Below the pieces are notes generated by a model. The model made no database searches and was not told the DNA's origin. It saw nothing but the letters and a program-made list of their open reading frames with translations. Below are positions 13,704 through 21,727 of a stretch of DNA of 24,461 nt, one piece after another; within the stretch, counting starts at the first letter, position 1; each line of letters begins with the position of its first letter. Source of the stretch: JBBAAW01 sp964574405 (GTDB lineage: Bacteria > Patescibacteriota > WWE3 > UBA101185 > UBA10185); NCBI GenBank assembly GCA_964574405.1, contig CAZNNN010000007.1:1-24461 (forward strand). The letters are read 5' to 3'. A program made the translations under genes and the position numbers.

Positions 13704-15662
13704 ATGATTATGTTAATAAAATCTAGCCACGCAAGAAACGGTCACATTTTAGTGGAGGTTCTTTTAGCCATATCGTTGTTTGTGGTTATTGCCACCGCCG
13801 TGCTTGGCGGATTTATATCGGTACGGGATGGAAAGATTGCCCAGAAGCAAACTTTAGTGGCCAAGGGTTATTTGGATCAAGCGGTGGAAGCTTTGCGAAG
13901 TGTAAGAGAGCGCGATTGGGCGTTGGTTGCTGTTAATGGAACATATCACCCCGTCTTGAACGGGTCAATGTGGGAACTGGAAAACGGGCAAGGTCCTAGT
14001 GTTGACGGATATAAAACCCAAATTGTTATTGCCGACATTTTAAGAAGTTCCACCGACCCTTTTGGCAATGTTGTTCCCGCTGGCGATATAACCGACCCCG
14101 CCTCCAAAAGAGCTATGATAACTGTATCGTGGGGAACTTTAGTGAATCAAGGTGTTTCTTCCAGTCAGTACCTTAGTCGTTATGGGAAGAACGACTTTAA
14201 GGAGCAGACTTTGGAAAGCGATTTTGAAGACGGTGTATTTACAGGTACAGCAATTCAGAACGACGATGGGGGCGAGATAATTCTTGGTGCAGGTGGTTAT
14301 GGAAATTGGTGTAAGCCCACACAAATCCCTTATATAGAGGTATCGTTAGAGAGTAATGGCAGTGCCGCCGCAATTTGGGCAAGAGAAGGAAGAGTTTATG
14401 CGGGGACAGGAGAAAACTCTTCGGGAAAATCCTTTGTAAATGTACAGATTAACAATACCAACCCGCCCACCACGCAGATAGAGGGATCGTTTGATGGTTA
14501 TAAAACCAACGCAATCTTTGGTGAGGGGGATTACGCGTATTTAGCAACAGATACTAATGATAGGGAAGTAGTAATCATCGATACGAGCACTAACCCTAAT
14601 ACAGAGGTTGGTTATTTTAATGCTCCGGGTAATGCCGACGCTATGGGTGTCTTTGTTCAAGGTACTGTAGGGTATGTAACAAGCAGTAACAAGCTTTATA
14701 GTTTTGATCTATCCTCCAAAACAGGATCCAGACCCATTTTAGATATTGGCGGTGTAACTGTAAGTCTTTTTGGTACGGCAAGGAAACTCTACATAGTTGG
14801 TAATTATGCATATATAGCTATAGACGGATACGCACTGTTGGAGCTTTCTATTGCCAGTATAAGCGACCCCAGCCACATGTCTTGGATCGGTGGTGCGGAT
14901 GTAAATTCAGGGGGTGGTAAGGAAGTTTATGTTAATCCTACAGGAACCAGAGCTTATATTGCAACCAACAAAGATAGCTCAAAGCCAGAGTTTTTTATTA
15001 TTAATACTTCCAGCAAAACCGGTTTTCGTAGTTCTATTGGTTCTTACGATGCCAACGGAATGGATCCAAGAGGTGTAGCCGTGGGAACCGGAAACAAGGC
15101 AATTCTAGTTGGTTCGGGGGGTAAAGAGTACCAAGTTATTGACATCAGCGACGAAGCCCATCCTAAAAGTTGTGGGGAGTTAGATTTTCTTTACGATATA
15201 AACAGCGTAGCCACAGTTCTTGAACAGGACGGGGATGCCTATGCTTATATTGTTGCAAAGGACGCAGGAAAGGAATTAAAAATTATTGAAGGAGGACCAG
15301 GTGGTCAATATACCACAGAAGGAAGTTTTGAGTCGGAGGTTTTCGATGTGGGAGAGGGAAAAACGGCCATGTTTAACCGCGTTATTGCGGATGTTACCAT
15401 TCCCGACGATACGGAATTAAAGTATCAGGTTTCTACCTATGGAGATGGTTCTCAAGATTGTGGTGATATAACACCCGCTTATTATGGAGTGGATGGAACT
15501 TCAGAATCTTTCTATGGAACGGAAGGTACCATACCCTTTGCTAACCTACCCTCTCCCAGTATAAATCCGGCAAGATGTTTTAGCTATAAAGTCTTTTTAA
15601 AGTCCAGCGATAAAGATAAAACACCGGTTTTTAATAGTATAAAGGTTAATTATTCGCCATGA
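13704..15662 (+). CDS. Minor prepilin (PilV/GspI-like) fused to a beta-propeller: putative pilus-tip adhesin
   Basis: The product is 652 residues from the ATG at 13704; the TTG at 13680 is less likely. The N-terminus has a prepilin-type helix RNG|HILVEVLLAISLF with Glu at +5 but His at +1, which is unusual. A PilV-like neck follows (KGYLDQAVEALRSVRERDW). About residues 225-545 contain seven similar blocks of the LVIVD type (x-G-x-x-A-Y-[IVL]-A-T ... [LV]-x-I-I-D-x-S), which predict a seven-bladed propeller. A C-terminal beta-sandwich-like part (FESEVFDVGEGKTAMFNR ... FSYKVFLKSSDKDKTPVFN) completes it. In the PilV-PilW-PilX-PilY1 system the propeller sits on a separate protein, PilY1; here it appears to be covalently joined. 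The gene overlaps the next one by ATGA. Confidence 0.8.
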   Translation: MIMLIKSSHARNGHILVEVLLAISLFVVIATAVLGGFISVRDGKIAQKQTLVAKGYLDQAVEALRSVRERDWALVAVNGTYHPVLNGSMWELENGQGPSVDGYKTQIVIADILRSSTDPFGNVVPAGDITDPASKRAMITVSWGTLVNQGVSSSQYLSRYGKNDFKEQTLESDFEDGVFTGTAIQNDDGGEIILGAGGYGNWCKPTQIPYIEVSLESNGSAAAIWAREGRVYAGTGENSSGKSFVNVQINNTNPPTTQIEGSFDGYKTNAIFGEGDYAYLATDTNDREVVIIDTSTNPNTEVGYFNAPGNADAMGVFVQGTVGYVTSSNKLYSFDLSSKTGSRPILDIGGVTVSLFGTARKLYIVGNYAYIAIDGYALLELSIASISDPSHMSWIGGADVNSGGGKEVYVNPTGTRAYIATNKDSSKPEFFIINTSSKTGFRSSIGSYDANGMDPRGVAVGTGNKAILVGSGGKEYQVIDISDEAHPKSCGELDFLYDINSVATVLEQDGDAYAYIVAKDAGKELKIIEGGPGGQYTTEGSFESEVFDVGEGKTAMFNRVIADVTIPDDTELKYQVSTYGDGSQDCGDITPAYYGVDGTSESFYGTEGTIPFANLPSPSINPARCFSYKVFLKSSDKDKTPVFNSIKVNYSP

Positions 15663-16156
15663 TGCAACTAAACAAAAAAGGGGTTACATTAGTAGAACTG
15701 CTCATCTATTTGGGGCTTGCCAGTATCATGCTGGTAATTTTGAGCGAGCTGTTTGTAAGTATTTTAAATGAAAGTGTGGAAACGCAAAATTACTCGGCAG
15801 TGCAAACGGACGGCAGATACATTTTGGCGCGACTTAGATACAGCATTAATAACGCGGATTCTATAACAACACCACTAAATTTAGGCGAGACCTCTAACAC
15901 CCTTGAACTTGATGGCGGTAAGTACCGATTCTATCTAGCTGATAACAAATTCTATCTTTATTCTAGGGACGATGTGGGCAGTCCTTCTTATTTAATGTCA
16001 AACCTGGATACTAAAATAACGGACTTAGTGTTTAGCCAACAAGGCAATGTTGGAGGCAAGCCTGTTGTATCAATAGCGTTTACAGCGTCGTCTGGAGAAG
16101 TGGGAACAACGCAACACGAGACCCAAACTTTTGTGGGGGCAGGAGGTTTAAGGTGA
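15659..16156 (+). CDS. Minor prepilin (PilW/GspJ-like)
   Basis: The 165-residue protein begins with a short basic leader and KKG|VTLVELLIYLGLASIML, a canonical class III prepilin site with Glu at +5. After the helix come NYSAVQTDGRYILARLRYSI, typical of the J/PilW-type neck, and a beta-rich head domain ending in QTFVGAGGLR. Its ATG overlaps the preceding gene's stop, and its own stop overlaps the next gene's GTG, so the three minor pilins are translated as a block. In the known pseudopilin order H-I-J-K this is the J position. Confidence 0.85.
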   Translation: MMQLNKKGVTLVELLIYLGLASIMLVILSELFVSILNESVETQNYSAVQTDGRYILARLRYSINNADSITTPLNLGETSNTLELDGGKYRFYLADNKFYLYSRDDVGSPSYLMSNLDTKITDLVFSQQGNVGGKPVVSIAFTASSGEVGTTQHETQTFVGAGGLR

Positions 16157-16533
16157 GAAAAGATTCCGGGCAAATTCTAACCTCCGTTTTGGTTTTTATG
16201 GCTTTTGGGTTAAGTGTAATTGCGCTTTCTGCCACTCTTACTGTTATAAATATCCAAAACACTGCAAAACTTGCGCAAAGCGAGCAGGCGTCAAATTATG
16301 CGGAAGCGGGAGCAGAAGAGGCAATTTTACGACTTATCCGAGATCCCGCGTATAGTGGCGGGAGTTTGCCTCTATCTGCGGATACCGTTATTGGTATTAC
16401 GGTTACAGGGGTTGGAGATTCGCGTACCATAATCTCCACCGCCACCTACAATGGTTTTACCAAAAAAGTGCAGGCTGTAGTTAGCCTTGCCAACAACAAG
16501 GCAACTCTGGTAAGCTGGAAGCAGATAATATGA
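16153..16533 (+). CDS. Minor pilin of the PilX/GspK type
   Basis: The 126-residue protein starts at a GTG overlapping the previous stop codon. It has a short leader, SG|QILTSVLVFMAFGLSVIAL, then NYAEAGAEEAILRLIRDP. The AEAGxEExxxRL segment is characteristic of PilX N-terminal domains. The conserved Glu at +5 is absent (Ser), as is usual for the K/PilX-type tip subunit, which has no pilin above it to contact. The head is short (about 60 residues) compared with GspK, which has a large domain, so this is a minimal version. The last of four coupled minor pilin genes, it completes the H-I-J-K-like set. Confidence 0.78.
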   Translation: MRKDSGQILTSVLVFMAFGLSVIALSATLTVINIQNTAKLAQSEQASNYAEAGAEEAILRLIRDPAYSGGSLPLSADTVIGITVTGVGDSRTIISTATYNGFTKKVQAVVSLANNKATLVSWKQII

Positions 16534-16563
16534 GGGACTGCGGTCCTCTAATTATAAATAATT

Positions 16564-17256
16564 ATGAAACTGCCCTTTACTAAGTCGTTAAGACAAAAAA
16601 ATATTTTGTATGTAGACAAGAATTCTATCTCGTTCTATGCCAAAAGTGGTCAAAAGCCCATTGTTCTAACCTTAGAATCCGAAGTAATAAAGGACATGGA
16701 AATTGTTTCCCAAGAAAAGTTTATTCAAGCTCTAGCTTTTTGGATGGACAACAATAAAATTTCTGCCTGTGATGTTATCTTGGTTCTTAGTGAGAATGTT
16801 TATTTTGAACATGCCGTTCAAAGTTTGGCGGGCGACGGTTCTGCGGACAAGGAAATAGAAACATTTTTGGGAGCAGTTCCTTTGGAGCAGATGATTAGCC
16901 GTGTTTTAGTGGATGATGCTTCCAAGCAAGCAATTGCTTTGGGGCGGGATTATTATGATCTCCTTTTGGAGTTTTTGGAAAAACGATATATTAGGGTCCT
17001 GGCACTTTTCCCCGCGTCGCTTTTAAATATTAAATCCCCAGAAGAACTTAAAGTAGACCATCTTATTAAAAATTTAGACGACTACAAAAAGTTTAATTTT
17101 TTAAGCGACTTTGAAAGGCACTTTGCCCCAGAATCGTTTATTGCTAGAAATAGTCCTAAAAATACTAAGAATCTAAAAATTATGTTGGGACTATTTGGAA
17201 TCTTAATGATTGTGCTGGTAGCGGTGATTTATTTTGGATTAATTAGAAAAGATTGA
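16564..17256 (+). CDS. PilM/GspL-like protein with one C-terminal membrane helix
   Basis: The 230-residue protein opens with KNILYVDKNSISFYAKSG, the strand-turn-strand start of actin-like PilM/GspL domains. A mixed alpha/beta body follows (VILVLSENVYFEHAV, LEQMISRVLVDDASKQAIALG, LEKRYIRVLALFPASL), then one hydrophobic helix at about residues 207-226 and a very short outside tail. In type IV pili PilM (cytoplasmic) binds the N-terminus of PilN (membrane); in type II secretion GspL joins both roles. This looks like a reduced fusion with only half of the actin-like fold and no periplasmic domain. Assignment rests on pattern and position between pilin genes, so it is moderate. A TATAAA hexamer 5 bp before the ATG suggests a leaderless transcript. 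Confidence 0.55.
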   Translation: MKLPFTKSLRQKNILYVDKNSISFYAKSGQKPIVLTLESEVIKDMEIVSQEKFIQALAFWMDNNKISACDVILVLSENVYFEHAVQSLAGDGSADKEIETFLGAVPLEQMISRVLVDDASKQAIALGRDYYDLLLEFLEKRYIRVLALFPASLLNIKSPEELKVDHLIKNLDDYKKFNFLSDFERHFAPESFIARNSPKNTKNLKIMLGLFGILMIVLVAVIYFGLIRKD

Positions 17257-17350
17257 CATGCGTGTTAGGTTTGATTAATAATAAAAAAGATATGTTACTG
17301 CCCAAAACTGATAGATACAAATAGATTGGGCTTAGAAAGGGGGTGGAAAT

Positions 17351-17824
17351 ATGATAAAAAGAAAACAAGCGGGTTTTACTCTTATTGAACTTTTAGTTGT
17401 TATTGGTATTTTGGCAGTTTTGTTGGCTATTGTTTTGGTGGCTATTAACCCATCAAGACAATTTAAGCAAGCTAACGATACTAAAAGGACTAGCGATGTT
17501 AACGCTATCCTTAACGCCATAACGCAATACAGCGCGGATAACAAAGGCAATTTAACAGGACTGGCTTTAAAGGCAGCTGGGACGGCTACCAATTTAAATA
17601 CCACAGATGCTGCAGTGTTATGTGAGGCCATTGTTCCTACCTATATTGCCGCATTGCCGGGAGATCCTACTACGGCCACGGGAACTATGCCCACAGATGC
17701 TACAACATGTGCTGCGGCTGGATGGGATACAAAGTACACCGTTACCCTAACTGCTACAGGAAGGATTACCGTTTCGGCTACAGGAGAGATGGTTCCTGCC
17801 ACTCCAATTTCGGTTACTAGATAG
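17351..17824 (+). CDS. pilA: Type IV pilin, probable major pilin
   Basis: The 157-residue protein has a textbook prepilin start: KRKQAG|FTLIELLVVIGILAVLL with Glu at +5. The helix continues into INPSRQFKQANDTKRTSDV and ILNAITQYSADNKG, the pattern of small bacterial major pilins and type II major pseudopilins. The head is Thr/Ala-rich and contains two cysteines (VLCEAIV and TTCAAAG, about residues 91 and 119) that could form the usual D-region disulfide. A strong ribosome site (AAGGGGGTGG, 17336-17345) is unlike the weak ones of the minor pilins and fits a highly expressed subunit. It has its own 94-bp upstream region and ends 8 bp from the convergent tsaD. Confidence 0.85.
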   Translation: MIKRKQAGFTLIELLVVIGILAVLLAIVLVAINPSRQFKQANDTKRTSDVNAILNAITQYSADNKGNLTGLALKAAGTATNLNTTDAAVLCEAIVPTYIAALPGDPTTATGTMPTDATTCAAAGWDTKYTVTLTATGRITVSATGEMVPATPISVTR

Positions 17825-17832
17825 TTCGTAAG

Positions 17833-18876
17833 TTAGATCGAGCTTGGGAAAGACGGGGGGATGCAAGTTCCCCCGTTGATAGTTAGGGAGGGGTTAGGGA
17901 CAACCTGATCAAAAGGCTGGTAATTCTGGTTAAAAAAGGCGGCGGAGGCAATATAAACAGCGTTGTCTGTGCACAGGTTTAATAGCGGGATGCGCACCTC
18001 AATGTTGTTAAACTGGCTTTTTGCTTTGTCCGCTAAATCTTTTCTTAGTTTTTGATTAGCAGAAACACCCCCACCCAATAGGATCGATCTTGCGCCCGTA
18101 CGCTTTACTGCTTTAAGAGTTTTTTCCACCAAAACTTCTATTACTGCTTCTTCAAACTCTTTGGCAATAGCGGGTACGGAATAAATGTTTTTATCCACCA
18201 GCCGTTTTGTGGCGGTTTTAAGTCCGGAAAAAGAAAAGTCAAAATTATTCTCATAAATAAACGAGCGGGGAAGTTTTTCCGGAAGCGCAGATCCAGTGTA
18301 TTCGCGGGCGGTTTTGGAGAGATTAGCCCCGCCCAGATACATGCCAAGGTTTAGCAACCTAGCAACTTTATCAAAAGCTTCACCTGCCGCGTCGTCAACG
18401 GTTCCACCCAAATACTCTAAATCGCCGTGATTTTTCATTAAAACCAAATCCGTATGTCCTCCACTAACAATAAGTACGACGGCAGGAAATATTTGATCGT
18501 TTGGCGTAGTGTTGTTAATAAAGTTGGCGTAGATGTGCCCTACCAAATGATTTACGGGAATTAAGGGTTTGTTCCAAGCTAGCGCCAGAGCCTTTGCTGC
18601 CTCAACCCCCACAATTAACGATCCTGCCAAACCTGGTCCTACGGTTACGGCAACAGCGTCGATTTTACGATAATCGGCGACTTTTTCTATAGTAGATTCT
18701 ATTACCGGCACAATAAATTCCACCTGTTTTCTGGCGGCCACTTCTGGTACAATTCCGCCCGTTTTATGATGAAAATCCGCGGAGCTAGCAATTGTGGAGG
18801 CAATTTCTTTAACTCCGTTTTCTACTACCGCGCAGGCAGTTTCATCGCAACTGGATTCAATAGCTAAAATCAACAT
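17833..18876 (-). CDS. tsaD: tRNA N6-adenosine threonylcarbamoyltransferase TsaD
   Basis: The 347-residue protein has every landmark of the Kae1/TsaD family. It starts LAIESSCDETACAVV, has the metal-binding HLVGH (His110, His114), the nucleotide-binding VSGGHTDL and DDAAGEAFDKVARLL (161-175), LLGGGVSANQKLR, and a CTDNAVYIA motif whose Asp completes the metal site. TsaD transfers the threonylcarbamoyl group to A37 of tRNAs reading ANN codons, together with TsaB and TsaE, whose genes are not in this window. Its promoter (TAGACA, 16-bp spacer, TAAAAT at 18888-18883) places the start of transcription on the A of the ATG, so the mRNA is probably leaderless. It faces a divergent small gene across an 80-bp region. 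Confidence 0.96.
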   Translation of the reverse strand: MLILAIESSCDETACAVVENGVKEIASTIASSADFHHKTGGIVPEVAARKQVEFIVPVIESTIEKVADYRKIDAVAVTVGPGLAGSLIVGVEAAKALALAWNKPLIPVNHLVGHIYANFINNTTPNDQIFPAVVLIVSGGHTDLVLMKNHGDLEYLGGTVDDAAGEAFDKVARLLNLGMYLGGANLSKTAREYTGSALPEKLPRSFIYENNFDFSFSGLKTATKRLVDKNIYSVPAIAKEFEEAVIEVLVEKTLKAVKRTGARSILLGGGVSANQKLRKDLADKAKSQFNNIEVRIPLLNLCTDNAVYIASAAFFNQNYQPFDQVVPNPSLTINGGTCIPPSFPSSI

Positions 18877-18882
18877 GTGGGA

Positions 18883-18910
18883 ATTTTAGCATCGTGCTAT
18901 AATTTGTCTA
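18883..18910 (-). promoter_or_regulatory. Leaderless promoter of tsaD
   Basis: On the minus strand TAGACA (18910-18905), a 16-bp spacer and TAAAAT (18888-18883) are followed by six bases and the tsaD ATG. This fits both boxes at 5 of 6 positions and leaves no 5' untranslated region. It overlaps a divergent extended -10 on the plus strand (TGCTATAAT, 18895-18903). Confidence 0.5.
18895..18903 (+). promoter_or_regulatory. Extended -10 promoter for the small membrane-anchored gene
   Basis: TGC followed by a perfect TATAAT gives a strong extended -10 on the plus strand. The predicted start is near 18910. The resulting leader of about 46 nt contains a perfect hairpin, GCCACT-gta-AGTGGC at 18922-18936, without a T-tract. 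That hairpin could be an operator or an mRNA structure just upstream of the ATG at 18956. Confidence 0.5.
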
Positions 18911-18955
18911 CATCTATCAGCGCCACTGTAAGTGGCTTGCTGTAATGAATACATT

Positions 18956-19375
18956 ATGAAATCAGCTAAAAGTGCCCTACCCATATTTTTTGCCCTATGC
19001 TTTGTTTTTGGGCTGTCGTACTATTTATTTTCTATTTACAGACCGGATATTGTTTCCCAAGTAAAAGGTGCGCAATCTGCTAAGGAGAAAAAAAGTTATT
19101 TAGATAGCATCCCTTTACCTACGGGTTCGCAAGAAATTGGACGAAATGAGCGTGGGGGGTTTTCCCAAATTACTTTATCTAACTCCAAGTCAAATCAAGA
19201 AATTCACAAGTTTTTTAGGAGCGTTTTAGTTTCAAAGGGCTGGAAAACCAAATATTACGCGGAGGATTTGCTTTCCGCCGTCTATACTCGCGACCAAGAG
19301 AAGATTGAAGTTTCCGTTTTATCCTTAGGTGACAGCGAAAAGACGGTGTTTTCTATCTCATTTAGTTCCAACTAG
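18956..19375 (+). CDS. Small membrane-anchored protein of unknown function
   Basis: From the ATG at 18956 the product is 139 residues. It has a short basic N-terminus, one hydrophobic helix (LPIFFALCFVFGLSYYLFSI, about residues 8-27), and a soluble domain with a compact alpha/beta pattern. The segments are IPLPTGSQEIGRNERGGFSQ, EIHKFFRSVLVSKGWKTKY, AVYTRDQEKIEVSVLSL and KTVFSISFS. The pattern LP-x-P-x-G-S then [IL]xxFFxxxLxxKGWK recalls small anchored proteins that I have seen described only as hypothetical. An in-frame start 24 bp earlier is less likely because it adds a cysteine-rich stub. The last 18 bp overlap the convergent VanW-family gene. It has a strong divergent promoter. Confidence 0.7.
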   Translation: MKSAKSALPIFFALCFVFGLSYYLFSIYRPDIVSQVKGAQSAKEKKSYLDSIPLPTGSQEIGRNERGGFSQITLSNSKSNQEIHKFFRSVLVSKGWKTKYYAEDLLSAVYTRDQEKIEVSVLSLGDSEKTVFSISFSSN

Positions 19376-21145
19376 GTAAATAGCTCTCCAAGGCTGATAT
19401 ACGCTTTTAAAGGAGTCCTCAAATAAAACTTTATCGCCCTTGGTGACTTTGCGGGTAAATTCAGCCGTACCCCCCATAGCAAAAAAATCCACTTGTTTAA
19501 TTACGCCTTTTGGTAAAGTGGGATCGTCTTGATATAACGGCGCAAGTGGGGCGTTTACATTGTAAAGCGTGGGTTCGCTTATTTCTACTTTACGACCATC
19601 GGGAGTGCCGTAGATTTTAAATTCCAAAGAGTTGGTAGCAAGATCAGCGGACGATTGAATCAAAAGATAGCCTGGCGTGTCGTTTAAAAATTTTAAATCC
19701 AACGAAGGTTGGTAAACACTGGCGTCAAACCCCACTTTAGATTCAATTTCATAATAAGCAACCCTGTACGCGTGAGGGTGGCGGGAGGTTATAGGTAACC
19801 CAGCGTTTAGGATAGCTCTAAAAAGTGTGGTAGAAGTTTGGCAAACGCCCCCACCTTCGCCGAGTACCGTATGACCTTGGGCAATGATGTAGGCTGTAGC
19901 ATAGCCCGTGCGCCCGCTAATCTCACCCACAGCTTGGTTAAATGAGTACTCCTTACCGGGAGGTACTAAAACGCCGTTGGTTCTTTGAGCGGCCAGAGTT
20001 AAATTAGTAATTCTTGGTTGGGCGGAGCCGGTAAATTTGCTAATCCCCGTTCCCAAAAGAGAAAAAATGCCGTACTCCGCGCCATTTTTGGAAGTTTTAA
20101 TCCGCTTAAGCGGAATTTCCATACTAAGTTTTCCATCGGTATTAAAAAATAACTTCTTAAAGTCGCTCACAAATTTTTCTTGATCAATTTCCAATCCGTT
20201 TTGAATAATTTTAAACTCCTGCACGCGTCCATCCCTTACACTTACTACCTGACCCAGCGGTAATTTATTTAATTCCAGCGCAATAGTTTGGGCTACTTTT
20301 TCCAATTCCACTTTATCTATATTTACTTCCGCTTTACCCCCTTTGGGGGTAAAGCCAAGAAGTTTTAGCAGATCTGCCGGCTCTAGTTTATACGCCTTAT
20401 CACCTGATTTAAGGGTAATTTCTCTAGCTACAAGTTTTTGCGACTCGTTTAAGACCTTGTCTAGATTGGTTTTAGTAAATTGGGGATTGCTGTCCTCTAC
20501 CTCTAGTAACTTTTGACTAAAATCTAAACCGTCAAAACCAGCTCTTATAGCACTATACATTGTAGTTTCATCCAAACTTTTTCCGTAAACTTCTGGAACA
20601 ATTTCTAGCTTTCCATCCGCATTAAGCGCCATTTTTGCACTTACCGAAGGGATATTAACTTCACTTCTAATTTCTGCCACCTTGCCACCCAAAAGATCTT
20701 TGTTATAACTATATTTAGCGTTAAGTTTTAGAGGTTTTATAAGTCCGGCAATTTTATCTTTGGTGTTAACAAATATATTACCTGTTCTACCTACTTCAAA
20801 CGCGCGAGTTAGCCCAGCTTCCCAGTTGTACTTAAGCTCAATGTCCACCGCTTGTATTTGATAATTTTTTCCATTTTGTGCCCACAGGTTTAGTTCCTTT
20901 TCTGTTTGCGACTCTTGGTAGACGACTTTTTCAAACGCTTTTTCGTAGCTAAGTCCACCTATTTTTACTCCCGCCAGTGTAACTCCGGGGACTATTTTAT
21001 TGGCAAAATACAAATGATAACCCGTTGATACAAGCAGGATTGACGCGAGTACATAGAAAGCAGGTTTGTACAATTTAATAGCGTACCCCTTGATTTTTCT
21101 TTTTAGAAGATTTCTCACATGCTCATTATACGGTTTATACCACAT
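19358..21145 (-). CDS. VanW-family cell-surface protein with peptidoglycan-binding-like domains
   Basis: The product is 595 residues from the ATG at 21145; a TTG three bases earlier is also possible. A basic N-terminus is followed by one membrane helix (FYVLASILLVSTGYHLYF, about residues 30-50). The next 300 residues have two copies of a domain starting GVTLAGVKIGGLSYEKAFEKV, the type seen before VanW domains (PG_binding_4-like). The VanW domain follows, with VLVPPGKEYSFNQAVGEISG, GEGGGVCQTSTTLFRAIL and SRHPHAYRVAYYE. The C-terminus (EFTRKVTKGDKVLFEDSFKS) is G5-like. VanW proteins are envelope-associated and their reaction is not settled. It lies 12 bp after the NYN gene and is the last of a three-gene minus-strand operon. 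Confidence 0.88.
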   Translation of the reverse strand: MWYKPYNEHVRNLLKRKIKGYAIKLYKPAFYVLASILLVSTGYHLYFANKIVPGVTLAGVKIGGLSYEKAFEKVVYQESQTEKELNLWAQNGKNYQIQAVDIELKYNWEAGLTRAFEVGRTGNIFVNTKDKIAGLIKPLKLNAKYSYNKDLLGGKVAEIRSEVNIPSVSAKMALNADGKLEIVPEVYGKSLDETTMYSAIRAGFDGLDFSQKLLEVEDSNPQFTKTNLDKVLNESQKLVAREITLKSGDKAYKLEPADLLKLLGFTPKGGKAEVNIDKVELEKVAQTIALELNKLPLGQVVSVRDGRVQEFKIIQNGLEIDQEKFVSDFKKLFFNTDGKLSMEIPLKRIKTSKNGAEYGIFSLLGTGISKFTGSAQPRITNLTLAAQRTNGVLVPPGKEYSFNQAVGEISGRTGYATAYIIAQGHTVLGEGGGVCQTSTTLFRAILNAGLPITSRHPHAYRVAYYEIESKVGFDASVYQPSLDLKFLNDTPGYLLIQSSADLATNSLEFKIYGTPDGRKVEISEPTLYNVNAPLAPLYQDDPTLPKGVIKQVDFFAMGGTAEFTRKVTKGDKVLFEDSFKSVYQPWRAIYLVGTK

Positions 21146-21157
21146 CAAGTCGACAGG

Positions 21158-21727
21158 TTACGCAATTGTAGGGGTTTGATAGTCCGTTATTGGTCTGCGT
21201 TGGGCTATTAAATATCTTCTAGGATCGTCGCTCATGTTTGTAAACGAGTCCACCATCTCTACCAGTTTGCCGGAAGCAGTTTTTTCAAAGGCAATAGCCT
21301 CGGTTCGTACGCCCTGACTTCTGGCATATTCAATTAAATCCGCGTAGTCGCCGTCGCCAGAAACCAAAACCATAGCGTCAATTTTTGACATCATCCGCAC
21401 GGCATCCATGCATAAGCCAACATCCCAGTCGCCCTTTTTAGCCCCACCAAAAAATATCTGCAACTCTTTTATGCGTACTTCAAAACCCTGTGCACTTAAA
21501 GCTTCGTGAAACTCTTTTTCCGAACCCACATCCGCTTTAATTACATACGCAAATGCCCGCACCAATTTGCGCGTAGCTACTGCGTCTTTTAGTACTTTAC
21601 CAAAATCCACCTTGGCGCTATACAGATTTTTGGCGGAATAGTACATGTTTTGTACATCCACAAAGACCGCCACGCGTTGTTCCTTATGCTTTGCCGAGTT
21701 GGGATTTTTTGGTTGACTTGGGGTCAT
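21158..21727 (-). CDS. NYN-domain (LabA/DUF88) putative ribonuclease
   Basis: The 189-residue protein has the full LabA-type NYN signature: VAVFVDVQNMYY (Asp24, Asn27), KKGDWDVGLCMDAVRM (Asp102, Asp108) and MVLVSGDGDYADLIEYAR (Asp125, Asp127, Asp130). A C-terminal segment FEKTASGKLVEMVDSF typical of the DUF88 group follows. The fold predicts a metal-dependent RNA nuclease; LabA itself affects circadian output in cyanobacteria. It has a polar, lysine-rich N-terminal extension of about 18 residues. Its ATG overlaps the stop codon of the upstream gene (ATGA, 21727-21724), and VanW follows 12 bp later. It differs from the NYN protein at 2654 and belongs to the more common LabA type. Confidence 0.88.
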   Translation of the reverse strand: MTPSQPKNPNSAKHKEQRVAVFVDVQNMYYSAKNLYSAKVDFGKVLKDAVATRKLVRAFAYVIKADVGSEKEFHEALSAQGFEVRIKELQIFFGGAKKGDWDVGLCMDAVRMMSKIDAMVLVSGDGDYADLIEYARSQGVRTEAIAFEKTASGKLVEMVDSFTNMSDDPRRYLIAQRRPITDYQTPTIA

